Shown here piece by piece: positions 1 to 8,238 of a stretch of DNA of 27,198 nucleotides. The translations under genes and the position numbers were made by a program. The DNA is from Bacteroidota bacterium (GTDB lineage Bacteria > Bacteroidota > Bacteroidia > Bacteroidales > Prolixibacteraceae). The notes below the pieces were generated by a model. The model was not told where the DNA came from and did no database searches. It saw only the letters and a program-made list of their open reading frames with translations. The stretch spans positions 1 to 27,198 of the forward strand of contig JAEYNZ010000122.1 of NCBI GenBank assembly GCA_023412195.1. Direction: 5' to 3'. Positions within the stretch are counted from its first letter, which is position 1, and every line of letters begins with the position of its first letter.

Positions 1-17
1 CTGTTGGGTGGGGGCAT

Positions 18-60
18 AGGAGAGGCAAGCCGGCCGCGCAGCCGCCTGCTCCCCTCTCCT
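18..60. repeat. GC-rich inverted repeat
   Basis: AGGAGAGG at 18-25 and CCTCTCCT at 53-60 are exact reverse complements. The interior is rich in GGC/GCC and could pair further. It sits about 20 bases before the REP-like element at 81-115, so the two may belong to one intergenic repeat cluster. Whether it recurs elsewhere in the genome cannot be seen from this window. Confidence 0.4.
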
Positions 61-80
61 CTCAATATATTCAAAGAACC

Positions 81-118
81 GTCATTGCGACCGCGAGGCA
101 CGAGCGGGAAGCAATCTG
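81..118. repeat. REP-like GTCATTGCGA...GAAGCAATCTG element
   Basis: The sequence begins GTCATTGCGA and ends GAAGCAATCTG, which is the layout of a palindromic short repeat found intergenically in many bacterial genomes. ATTGC (84-88) pairs with GCAAT (111-115), and CCGC (91-94) pairs with GCGG (104-107), giving an interrupted stem with a loop of about 9 bases. Assignment to the repeat family is from recall of its end motifs. The genome-wide copy number is not visible here. Confidence 0.5.
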
Positions 119-294
119 CTGGAATTAATTACCGCCGCCTTCCTTTGCATTTCATTATAAAAGAACTGGTCATCATGGGAAAGGATAAGGCACGACGACT
201 GAAGCAAACTGTAAATTTTGGCTGGAAGCTCAATTTGCATTCCTACTGATTGGAAGTTAGGAAACAAGTTACCTGAAGGTACCGTCCCTAAGGC

Positions 295-1812
295 TTAAGT
301 AACCCACTCCCTCTTTCTTCCCTGCATATTGTTCAGCACATCGATGGCAATGTTCACATCGTTTACCACCTGGAAGTCGAACATGCCTACGCAGATAAAG
401 TCGGCGCCGTTTTCGAATGCCCATTTGAAGCCATCTTCTGGTTTGATAGCCCCTGCAGCCAGGACCTTGAATCCCATGACAGGCACCTTTGCACGATTGA
501 CAAATTCAACTGTCTTGTCGGGGAACAGGCAGAAGATGTTATCATGGAACTTATTATGATCGAGGTACTTCTTGCCGTCCACTTCGTAGGCAACACGGTT
601 CTCCATTGGGTGTGCCGACCAGTACTGGTCGTGGTGCATGGTTTGCATGTAGTAATCGGGGATGATGCCCTGCTGCTCACACGCAATAAGGGCATCCACC
701 GTATGACAGCCAAGTCCTGCAGTGATACCATGGTAGCGGATTCTTTCGAGCATCTTGTCAATTACATCCAGCCTGTTGTCGCGTGCAAGCCAGTCGCACC
801 AGTTCCCCTGCACCTGGATAATATCCATCCCTGCATCAACAGCCTTATCGATATTCACGTAAAAATCGTTCTTTTCCATATCGGGATGCACCTGGGTGAT
901 GACCTTGATATTGCTGCCTGTCAGCTTGCGGTATTTCATCATGGTTTCCATTGTGGGGAAACCGATGTTGATTGTATTGATGCCTGCTTTTTCTGCAAGC
1001 ATCAGGGTTTCGAAGATTTTCTTTTCGGTGTTGTAGGCACGGAAGAGGGAAGGAACATAAATCAGGTCGCGCGAGTGTGCCCAGCCTCCAATAAGGTTTC
1101 CCCCATATACCAGGCGGCTTATTTCATGCTTGCCCAGCATACCGGTTGGAAGTTTACCCTTCAATTCACTGATATCGGCACCACCCACCTGAATGGTAGC
1201 TCCGGATAATGTATCGACACCGAATTCCTGTGATTCACGGAAGGCACCCAGCCCGATGATTCCAAGGGCAGGCAGTGTAGCCAGATTCTTGAGGGCCTCC
1301 CTGCGGGAATTGGAAACCTGTGGTGCAACAGCAAGCTCAGCTTCCTGCTTCTTTGGCTGAAACCATGGAAGGGCATAAATGCCATAGCCTTTTTCCTTCA
1401 TCAGCAGAATGCCAAGCAAGGCAATGGCTTCAATCAGGTTCTTGTTTACAAGGAACAGGCTGCCTTCTGCAGGAGCAAATATGGAGCCCCCAAATGGTGG
1501 ATAGGCAAAATAGTAAAGCATCAAAAGCATAATTCCGCTGATGGCAGCATACCTGATGGCTAAACCCAGAAAGAGTGCCAGGCCGATTAAAATCAGTGCA
1601 GCAATATTTACAGGGTCGATGATGTTCATCAATCCTTCGGAGGCAGCCATCCAGCGATAGAACCCTGCAAAAGGCCCTGTGGCGTTGGCCAGGAACCCGG
1701 TGGCAGTCCAGTTAACAGCCCATAGCTTTGACAGGCCTTCGTATAAAAAGTGCCAGCCTATGGCTACTCTGAACAAGGTGATGATGATTTTTTTCCAGCT
1801 TTGGCTATTCAT
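295..1812 (-). CDS. DoxX membrane domain fused to Tat-like segment and periplasmic TIM-barrel-like domain
   Basis: This 505-residue protein has three parts. Residues 1-140 form a DoxX-like four-helix membrane domain with the family pattern RVAIGWHFLYEGLSKL near the N terminus. Residues 166-192 carry a twin-arginine pair (R170-R171) followed by a hydrophobic stretch (LATLPALGIIGLGAF), like a Tat signal or fifth helix. Residues 200-505 form a soluble domain that looks like a TIM barrel, with GGNLIGGWAHSRDLIYV near its start and GADFICVGMFDFQVV near its end. The expected topology puts the barrel in the periplasm. ATG at 1812 is preferred over a TTG three codons upstream. A paralogue lies at 10261-11829 inside the operon. 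The barrel's substrate is unknown; an aldolase- or aldo/keto-reductase-like role is only a guess. Confidence 0.8.
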   Translation of the reverse strand: MNSQSWKKIIITLFRVAIGWHFLYEGLSKLWAVNWTATGFLANATGPFAGFYRWMAASEGLMNIIDPVNIAALILIGLALFLGLAIRYAAISGIMLLMLYYFAYPPFGGSIFAPAEGSLFLVNKNLIEAIALLGILLMKEKGYGIYALPWFQPKKQEAELAVAPQVSNSRREALKNLATLPALGIIGLGAFRESQEFGVDTLSGATIQVGGADISELKGKLPTGMLGKHEISRLVYGGNLIGGWAHSRDLIYVPSLFRAYNTEKKIFETLMLAEKAGINTINIGFPTMETMMKYRKLTGSNIKVITQVHPDMEKNDFYVNIDKAVDAGMDIIQVQGNWCDWLARDNRLDVIDKMLERIRYHGITAGLGCHTVDALIACEQQGIIPDYYMQTMHHDQYWSAHPMENRVAYEVDGKKYLDHNKFHDNIFCLFPDKTVEFVNRAKVPVMGFKVLAAGAIKPEDGFKWAFENGADFICVGMFDFQVVNDVNIAIDVLNNMQGRKREWVT

Positions 1813-1818
1813 GGAGTA

Positions 1819-1848
1819 CAAATTTTCTGAGTTACAATTCCAAACAAA
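1819..1848 (-). promoter_or_regulatory. Candidate promoter TTTG-N18-AAAATTTG
   Basis: On the minus strand TTTG (1848-1845) is followed after 18 bases by AAAATTTG (1826-1819), which resembles the Bacteroidota -33 TTTG and -7 TAnnTTTG boxes with one mismatch in the TA. Only six bases separate the -7 box from the ATG at 1812, so transcription would begin almost at the start codon. The call rests on pattern only. Confidence 0.35.
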
Positions 1849-2142
1849 AATATCATTTTCATCCGTATTTCATTTGTTTTTTAACTGATGGATGGAACCT
1901 GCATGATATTTTCTTCTGTGCTTTTATTTCTTAGATCATGCACGTACAATTATATAAAACATCTTTCTGCTCTTGTTGTGGACAATCAGGCATGTAATTT
2001 AGAATTCTTTTTAATAAATCACAAAACCGTCACGAGTCAATAATGCCGGTGAACAGCTTGCCAATTTAAGGAAGAAAATATTTTAAGCTTTTAAATATCA
2101 GACACAAAAAGAACCTTCAGCTCAATAAAAATCCGTAAATTA

Positions 2143-2172
2143 TATGTGCTTTTTCTTAACCCTTTAAATTTG
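2143..2172 (+). promoter_or_regulatory. Candidate promoter TATG-N18-TAAATTTG
   Basis: TAAATTTG at 2165-2172 matches the Bacteroidota -7 consensus TAnnTTTG exactly. TATG at 2143-2146, 18 bases upstream, is a one-mismatch -33 box. The -7 box ends six bases before the ATG at 2179, the same spacing as on the divergent gene, which would imply a very short or absent 5' leader. Confidence 0.4.
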
Positions 2173-2178
2173 TCTACC

Positions 2179-2613
2179 ATGAGCAATTTAGAGATATTAC
2201 AACAAGGCTACCAGGCTTTTGCAGAAGGAGATCTGGCTAAAGCTACAGCCAACTGGGCACCTGACATCGTTTGGGCATCCTGTACCGGACTTCCATTGGT
2301 TAAAGGAGATGGCATTTCACGGGGAATCCAGGAAGTAATGGAGAATGTTTTTGCTCAAATCCCGCATTATTATGATGATTTCAACATTGAAATCACGGAT
2401 TTTGTAGATGGAGGCGATAAAATTGTGATGGTAGGATTCTACACGGGAATATGGAAAGCTACCGGAAGAAAATTCAGGGCAAATGCCACGCATACCTGGA
2501 CCTTTAAAGAAGGCAAGGCAGTCCGTTATTTCCAGGCAGTAGACACTGCAGAAATTATCGCCCCGCAAAAAATAGCTGAAACAGGACAGGAGATGAGTGC
2601 TGCGCACAACTAA
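2179..2613 (+). CDS. NTF2/SnoaL-like small protein
   Basis: This 144-residue soluble protein has no signal peptide. Its layout is that of the SnoaL-like/NTF2-like superfamily: an N-terminal helix (ILQQGYQAFAEGDLAKA), a Trp-rich early strand (NWAPDIVWAS), and later strands such as FVDGGDKIVMVGFYTG and ATHTWTFKEGKAVRYFQAVDT. Members are small cone-shaped enzymes or binding proteins (ketosteroid-isomerase type), and the specific reaction cannot be read from sequence. The ATG at 2179 is preferred over an in-frame start at 2146, because a TAAATTTG promoter-like box lies between them and the family usually begins near this point. It is divergent from the DoxX fusion and converges with the operon end, with only five bases to the GH-A gene stop at 2619. 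Confidence 0.8.
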   Translation: MSNLEILQQGYQAFAEGDLAKATANWAPDIVWASCTGLPLVKGDGISRGIQEVMENVFAQIPHYYDDFNIEITDFVDGGDKIVMVGFYTGIWKATGRKFRANATHTWTFKEGKAVRYFQAVDTAEIIAPQKIAETGQEMSAAHN

Positions 2614-2618
2614 AAGTG

Positions 2619-4835
2619 CTATTCTTTTTTAATAATGAGGTAATACATGGTTTTATCCTGAGATCCATCAATTGTAAATGCACCATTTTTGACTGGCAGC
2701 TTACGGGAAGTCGTCTCTCCGTCATGATCCAGGAGCCATACTTCGAAAGCAGATAAATTTTCAACTGAAATCATTGCTTTCACTGGTTCCATCAACAAGG
2801 GAGTGGTACCTTCATGAACTAAAGTAGTTTCTCCACCGGAATAATCATACAACATTCCTGTGTTGCGGGCACGGCCAACAGCCGTAACCAGTATTCTTTC
2901 AGCAGTTGCTAAATCGCCTTTTTCAGAAAGATCGGTGACCAGGATAACAGCAAAAGGATTGTCTGTAGAAATCTGCCAATCTCCCAGATGTATTGTTTCA
3001 TTCTGTGCAAAACCGATTACCCCTTTTGTACCCTTAGTATCTACTGACACATATTTCTTTTCACCATAATGCCACTTTAGTTCATCTGTAACCGATGAAA
3101 TAACTTTGTTATTGCGGTCATAATATTTCGTTACACCGGGAATCCCGGTTTCCATATATTCTTCATTAAAGCTAACAGGAAACCTCCCTACGGCAAGCAT
3201 TTCAGGGGAGACTGTTCCTGAAAACTGCTTGTCGTCATAACCCTGTTGCACCAGTTCAGTGAAACCCATTTTACCTTCAGCCAGTGAAGGGATGTGCACG
3301 TTACGTTTTGAAATGACGGGGCTTTCAGAAATATCATTACGGTAAATCATACGTGCCAGTGCCGGGTAAAGACCCATGTGCAGCGGACTGGTAGCGTTAT
3401 ATACGCCATGCCCTTCCGACTGCAGGTACCTTGAGAAACGGGGGATATCTGTTGCAAATGAAAATGATGCATCCCATCCCTGAAGTCCCATACCATACAC
3501 CGCTATCAGAGGCGCAGCTTCAGCTGTCCATTCATTGGGAACAAGGCTCATCCACTCAGAAAAGGAAAACGGGCGGTTAACCACATCCTGCAGACCCGTG
3601 CTCAGCAAACCTGAACCCGGCTGCGACACCAGCGGGGTATTGTTTACTTTACCTGCCGACATGCGGTGCCCTCCTGCCCCTCCGCCAAAATAGTTGTGAC
3701 GGTCAATCATTCCTGCCCCGTAGTCGGCATGCAGGTTATACAGGTGTGATATACCTGATCCGGCCTGCCAGCATGAAGATACCAGCACACCTTTATAACC
3801 GGTTTCACGTACCGCCTTTTCAAACTTCTTGTAAAAATCCACCTGCTTCTCATACAGGAACCTCATCTTATCAAGAATATGAATTGCCATAGGGCGGTTT
3901 TCCTTCAGCGATGTTTCGTAATCCCAGCTGAAAAGCCCGTGGTTGGGATCGGGAAAAATGTTTTCCTTTTCAAGGGTTTCCCCTTCAGGAAGGTTGCCAG
4001 CACCCCATGCCTCATTAAGTTTTTCCTGGCTTCCGTACTTTTCTTTCAGCCATTGGGAGAATTGCCTGCAAAGCAATGCCCGGTAAGTAGGTGCCTGTTC
4101 AAGGGAGCGGCCTATAGCACTCCAGAAGATATTGTCTTCGTTCTGGAACTCTATAAACGCCAGAGCCGGGTCATCGGCATAACGAAGGCCGGTATGTGGA
4201 TTCACATGCTGTAGCATGTTCACCGTCAGGTCGATGCTCAGTTGTTGCAGGTCAGGGGCAAAATTTACAAGGCTGGAGGTTGAACCATTCAGATGTGACC
4301 AGGGGTATTTCAGGTTTTTGATTTCAGAATAGGCAAGCAGACGGCTGCTGTCATCCGGCATAACCCTGTGGCCATAAATATGCGACCATCCGTAATAGAT
4401 CCCTTTCTCACGCAGCTTTGCCTGGAAATAATCGAACCTTTGAAACATATCCGGGTTGAATTCCGTTGACTTGTTATTGTGATAGGCATACCATGAAAAT
4501 TTATGGAAGCGGACAGCATTCATCCCGTACTTTCCAAGCAGATTCACAAAACTGTCAGCTTTTTCTGCACTTACATATGGCAGCCTGCTACATATGTTGG
4601 TTCCCCAGAATTTAATTTCCTTCCCGTTCTCAAACACCAGCCTGTCATCCCTGTTCTGCACAAAACCATGTTTACCGGCAGGGGCATCCAGCCACGACTC
4701 CATTCCAATAACACCCGGTTCAAAAGTACCGGAAGGAGAAAAAGGATACCACGATTCAGTTGTCTGAAGCTGAGCCTGAAGAGAAAGGCAGATCAGCAAG
4801 GCTGATATAACAGAAAACGGCTTATGTAAATTCAT
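2619..4835 (-). CDS. Secreted clan GH-A glycoside hydrolase (unassigned family)
   Basis: This 738-residue protein has a signal peptide (cleavage probably near residues 20-22) and a TIM-barrel hydrolase domain. The start NGKEIKFWGTNICSRLP and the strand GMNAVRFHKFSW are typical of cellulase/beta-galactosidase-like clan GH-A enzymes. FIEFQNEDN places a likely acid/base at E233, and FSFSEWMS a likely nucleophile at E427. A C-terminal beta-sandwich-like region covers roughly residues 600-738. I cannot name the CAZy family or substrate; GH5- or GH42-related are options. It is the last gene of the operon, 19 bases after the DUF4038 gene. No terminator is visible before the convergent NTF2-like gene. 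Confidence 0.75.
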   Translation of the reverse strand: MNLHKPFSVISALLICLSLQAQLQTTESWYPFSPSGTFEPGVIGMESWLDAPAGKHGFVQNRDDRLVFENGKEIKFWGTNICSRLPYVSAEKADSFVNLLGKYGMNAVRFHKFSWYAYHNNKSTEFNPDMFQRFDYFQAKLREKGIYYGWSHIYGHRVMPDDSSRLLAYSEIKNLKYPWSHLNGSTSSLVNFAPDLQQLSIDLTVNMLQHVNPHTGLRYADDPALAFIEFQNEDNIFWSAIGRSLEQAPTYRALLCRQFSQWLKEKYGSQEKLNEAWGAGNLPEGETLEKENIFPDPNHGLFSWDYETSLKENRPMAIHILDKMRFLYEKQVDFYKKFEKAVRETGYKGVLVSSCWQAGSGISHLYNLHADYGAGMIDRHNYFGGGAGGHRMSAGKVNNTPLVSQPGSGLLSTGLQDVVNRPFSFSEWMSLVPNEWTAEAAPLIAVYGMGLQGWDASFSFATDIPRFSRYLQSEGHGVYNATSPLHMGLYPALARMIYRNDISESPVISKRNVHIPSLAEGKMGFTELVQQGYDDKQFSGTVSPEMLAVGRFPVSFNEEYMETGIPGVTKYYDRNNKVISSVTDELKWHYGEKKYVSVDTKGTKGVIGFAQNETIHLGDWQISTDNPFAVILVTDLSEKGDLATAERILVTAVGRARNTGMLYDYSGGETTLVHEGTTPLLMEPVKAMISVENLSAFEVWLLDHDGETTSRKLPVKNGAFTIDGSQDKTMYYLIIKKE

Positions 4836-4854
4836 TATTCTGATTCAATTGATG

Positions 4855-6537
4855 TTATTCACTAACTATATGCAGCACCCAGTCGCTGTAGTCAAGGGTA
4901 CCCGGGTACATTCCCGGAGCCGTAAACTGAACCTTACGCCCGCCGTTCACCTGCCTTTTAGATGTTGATTCTCCGGTAGCCGGATTGTACCAGTACCAGG
5001 AGAATGATTTTCCTGCAGCCGCTTCACCCATGTCGAGGTGCATCATGCCCCCATAGCGAAGGTAAACAACATACTCCTTTCCCTGGTTGGCAAGGCAGAA
5101 TGGCTGCGGGGAGTCTGTTACAAGTTCAGGGGAAGGTTTCATATCCCACCATTTCACGTTCCTGAAAAAGGAAGCCAGGTGCTGCATCGATACTGCACCT
5201 TCATAATCGAATGATTCGATTTCCTTACCCACCTCTATTGGCCATGCGCCGCCTCCGCGGGAAGGTGCTTCGGGCACGCTTGCCAGCCACACGTGACCGC
5301 CTCCATATGTATGGCCTGCGGCACCTGATAGGATTGCCCCCCAGGCCGCAAGACGGACATCTTTCCCGGTCGGATTGCCTTCCACAAATTCATACCATGG
5401 CTCTGTTACCACGATTGGCTTTTCAGGAGTGCGTTTATACTCATCTGCAACAACAACCGGGATCATTTCATTTGCATATTTACCATGTCCACTCTGGCAC
5501 TGGTTATAATCAAGCCAGGGTTCATCATGCAATACTTCCCCCGTCGACCACTGCGGGGCTTCTGCACCTCCGTCCCAGAAAGGAGGCGTGTTATGCAGAC
5601 TGACAATATGTTTGTAGGGATCTTCATATTTAACCATTGCACCCAGTTCCTTCCAGAAATCAAGGCTATACCCTGCATTGTTGTGCATGTTGTATTCACC
5701 TGCCAGCACCCAAATCACATTATAGGCGCCAAAGCGGTGAACGAGATACCTCCACCAGCGCTTCATTTTTTCTGCGCCTATGCTTTTATCCAGATCAGGG
5801 CGGCTCCACCAGCCATGTATCCACACTGTGATGCCTTTTGAATTGGCATATGCAATCATCTTTTCCACCTTTTCTGCATGTTCGGTATCCAGAACCGAAT
5901 ATGTCTCATCGAGAAGGGAACTTTCCCTTCCCCAACCGTTGCCGGGAACAAAAAGCTGCCCGATGTTGAAGCCCTTTTCAGCCCGGTTATCCACCATCTG
6001 CTGCCAGGTTTCAAATTGGATCCTCCTGTTGGTCCAGTTCCACCATGTATCACCTACCCAAAGGAAAGGCTCACCATCAGCATACTCAAACCAGTGCCCC
6101 TTATTATCGCCGGATTGCCTGACCAGGATAGGACCCCTGTGCACAGGATTGGTATCCAGCTCCGGCTGACTCCTTTCCCTGACATCTATCCTGCCCTTTT
6201 TGCCATTCAGGGTTCTGTCTTTTGATGCAGATGAATACTCCCACCTCCCCTGATAAGGTGCAGCAAAATTTACACGCCACTCATTCCCACCGGACCAGAA
6301 TCCGGCAAGCACCAGCTGGTGGCCTTTGGCTTCACCGGAAATTCCGGTAAATGTTACCTTCAGCAGATCATCTGTGCTATTAACCGGAATGGCTGAGTAA
6401 GGATTATCGTAAGCAGTTTTTGAGATAAATGTAATTGTATTCACCTCCCATTGCCCGACGGTCTGAGCCTGCAGTCCTGATACTTGAAGGAGGTAAATCA
6501 ATATAAAACATGTTGCGCTGAAATTAAATGGTTTCAT
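4855..6537 (-). CDS. DUF5060-DUF4038 glycoside hydrolase, apiosidase-like (GH140-related)
   Basis: This 560-residue protein has a signal peptide ending near residue 25 (LQAQ). Residues 26-120 form a DUF5060-like beta domain (VTFTG...GFWSGGNEWRVNFAAPYQGRWEY). Residues 130-460 form a DUF4038-type TIM barrel with GEPFLWVGDTWWNW at its start. Candidate catalytic carboxylates are E281 (VLAGEYN) and E379 (VVTEPWYE). The C-terminal 90 residues resemble the putative collagen-binding domain that usually follows DUF4038. Characterised DUF4038 relatives include GH140 apiosidases acting on rhamnogalacturonan II; the substrate here is inferred. The ATG at 6537 is chosen because it begins directly with the signal peptide; the frame stays open upstream to a TTG at 6594. 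It lies 70 bases after the sulfatase gene. Confidence 0.82.
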   Translation of the reverse strand: MKPFNFSATCFILIYLLQVSGLQAQTVGQWEVNTITFISKTAYDNPYSAIPVNSTDDLLKVTFTGISGEAKGHQLVLAGFWSGGNEWRVNFAAPYQGRWEYSSASKDRTLNGKKGRIDVRERSQPELDTNPVHRGPILVRQSGDNKGHWFEYADGEPFLWVGDTWWNWTNRRIQFETWQQMVDNRAEKGFNIGQLFVPGNGWGRESSLLDETYSVLDTEHAEKVEKMIAYANSKGITVWIHGWWSRPDLDKSIGAEKMKRWWRYLVHRFGAYNVIWVLAGEYNMHNNAGYSLDFWKELGAMVKYEDPYKHIVSLHNTPPFWDGGAEAPQWSTGEVLHDEPWLDYNQCQSGHGKYANEMIPVVVADEYKRTPEKPIVVTEPWYEFVEGNPTGKDVRLAAWGAILSGAAGHTYGGGHVWLASVPEAPSRGGGAWPIEVGKEIESFDYEGAVSMQHLASFFRNVKWWDMKPSPELVTDSPQPFCLANQGKEYVVYLRYGGMMHLDMGEAAAGKSFSWYWYNPATGESTSKRQVNGGRKVQFTAPGMYPGTLDYSDWVLHIVSE

Positions 6538-6607
6538 TATATGACCTGAATTAATGAGCACCTGAAAATAGTGTTTTTGTTTGAAAATGCACAACCGGAG
6601 ACTTAAC

Positions 6608-8188
6608 TTACTGTTTAAACACCCTCACAGGCGCATCAACTGGCGACTGATCTGTACCTACATCACGAGGTTCGCAGAACCACACCAGCTTTCCCTCGAG
6701 GGTCAGTTTTCCCGGAAGCCGGTCAGCATCGGGATGTGTTTCGTTAAATCTTTTGAGCATTTCCTGCTGCATTTCATCCAGTACATCCGGAAACTCAGCC
6801 GACACATCTCTTTCCTCCAGTGGGTCGTTTTCAAGATCATACAACCGGTGCACAATGCCTGAAGGACCGTAACCGGTGGCATACCCGATCCCCAGATCAC
6901 GGCTGCCGGTGGTAAAGACATACTTCCACTTTTTATTGCAAACCATAGCCATGTTATCCTCGAGGTAAGTAGAGAAAGCAATGTCCCTGTGTTCTCCTGC
7001 CTTGCCATTCAATACAGGCAGAAAGCTTTTTCCCTGCACCTCATCTATTGAAGGTTCACCCAGAATCTCAAGAATAGTGGGCACGACATCAACATATTCC
7101 ACCAGAGCATTTGTGTGGGAACCAGGTTCGTATATTGTTCCTGCTTTCAGAATCATGGGCTGCCTGATGGCTTCCTCCCACATGGTATGCTTTTCAAATC
7201 TCCGGTGGTCGTTGAGCAGGTAACCATTGTCGCTCAGGTAAAGCACCAGTGTATTTTCTTCCAGGCCATTTTCTTTTAATGCATCCAAAACAAGGCCTAT
7301 ATTTTTATCCATGTACTCTGAAGAGGTATAATAGGCAGCAATGATTCCCCGTCTCTGTTCACCGGTTAGATCGCGGAACTTCGTAGGAATCCAGCGGTCA
7401 TCTTCAGGACTTCCCTCAGGCAGGGGCATATCGGCAGGATTATATTTACCTGCATACTCCACAGGATAATAGTAAGGGTGGTGTGGTTCAAAAAATGCCA
7501 CCCACAGGAAGAAAGGAGTTTCTTTGTTCTCCTTCATGAACTGAACCGCCTGCCGTGCATAAAAGGTACCTGAACTGTATTCATCATATACCGGCTGAGG
7601 AAGGTTCCTGCTGTTCATCCATTCTGGAATATTATCAGCAGCAATTTTACCTGGAGTATAAAATTCTGTTTTATCAGGCAGTGCAGGTTGCGGGTTCTGC
7701 TGTAAATACCGACGGTAATGAGCACCTTCAATTAATGTATCGAAACCATGATCCGGAAGACCTTCCTCATATATAGGTGCCCAGGCCCAGTTATTGAAAT
7801 GCGTTTTTCCAACCAGTGCAGTTTTATAACCCCTGTCCCTCAGGTGCTCGGCTATTGTAGTATTTCCTTCATCTGGAAAGGGAGTAAAAAGAAGGTTCAC
7901 CCCTATGGCATGAGGATACTTCCCCGTTAACATCGATTGGCGAGATGCGCTGCATATAGGTGAATTACAATAGGCATGGGTAAAGATCACTCCTTCCCGG
8001 GCAAGTTTGTCGATATTAGGAGTACGGATAATGTTGTTGCCGTAGGTTCCTGTGACCTTTAGAGCATGATCATCGGCAACAATGACTACTACATTCCTGA
8101 TGGAAGTCACCTGCCGCTCTGCTTTATCATTACAGGATACAATGACAGGCAGTAACGCTGCACCATAAAACAAGCCGGATATTTTCAT
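6608..8188 (-). CDS. S1-family sulfatase, lipoprotein
   Basis: This 526-residue arylsulfatase-type enzyme removes sulfate esters from sugars. It has a lipoprotein signal with a Cys at residue 19 (VIVSC), so it is probably anchored to a membrane facing the periplasm or surface. The sulfatase core is clear: metal ligands D39-D40 in VADDH, the formylglycine motif CSASR at 79-83 followed by QSMLTGKYPH, K128 and H130 in VGKTH, H236 in EPHHPY, and D320-N321 in YLSDNGY. The motif has Ala where Pro is commonest (C-x-P-S-R), which the family tolerates. An anaerobic-type maturation enzyme would be needed and is not in the window. Its place among rhamnosidases points to a sulfated rhamnose-containing glycan, but the subfamily is not assigned. 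Confidence 0.9.
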   Translation of the reverse strand: MKISGLFYGAALLPVIVSCNDKAERQVTSIRNVVVIVADDHALKVTGTYGNNIIRTPNIDKLAREGVIFTHAYCNSPICSASRQSMLTGKYPHAIGVNLLFTPFPDEGNTTIAEHLRDRGYKTALVGKTHFNNWAWAPIYEEGLPDHGFDTLIEGAHYRRYLQQNPQPALPDKTEFYTPGKIAADNIPEWMNSRNLPQPVYDEYSSGTFYARQAVQFMKENKETPFFLWVAFFEPHHPYYYPVEYAGKYNPADMPLPEGSPEDDRWIPTKFRDLTGEQRRGIIAAYYTSSEYMDKNIGLVLDALKENGLEENTLVLYLSDNGYLLNDHRRFEKHTMWEEAIRQPMILKAGTIYEPGSHTNALVEYVDVVPTILEILGEPSIDEVQGKSFLPVLNGKAGEHRDIAFSTYLEDNMAMVCNKKWKYVFTTGSRDLGIGYATGYGPSGIVHRLYDLENDPLEERDVSAEFPDVLDEMQQEMLKRFNETHPDADRLPGKLTLEGKLVWFCEPRDVGTDQSPVDAPVRVFKQ

Positions 8189-8238
8189 ATAATTGTTACA
8201 AAAACAATGTGATTCTTTACCTGAAGGCAGCTTTCCCT

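Larger units (their letters stand above)
1..294. other. Non-coding left edge with repeats
   Basis: No convincing gene lies in these 294 bases. The left third holds GC-rich inverted sequence and a REP-like element (separate entries). The rest is AT-richer and contains only short frames without family resemblance. It lies downstream of the minus-strand DoxX fusion gene that ends at 295. I see no clear hairpin followed by a T-run, so no terminator is called. Confidence 0.6.
1813..2178. other. Divergent intergenic region (366 bases)
   Basis: This AT-rich spacer separates the minus-strand DoxX fusion gene from the plus-strand NTF2-like gene. Each gene has a Bacteroidota-type promoter candidate right against its start codon (separate entries). 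The central part, about 1900-2130, shows no gene and no obvious long palindrome. Confidence 0.6.

Noticed and set aside
4..249. Small plus-strand frame at the left edge
   Set aside because: It runs through the REP-like repeat, has low-complexity Arg/Ser/Pro composition at its start, and matches no family I know.
544..1209. 221-codon plus-strand frame
   Set aside because: It lies antisense within the DoxX/TIM gene, has no family resemblance, and the minus-strand frame is strongly supported by conserved blocks shared with its paralogue.
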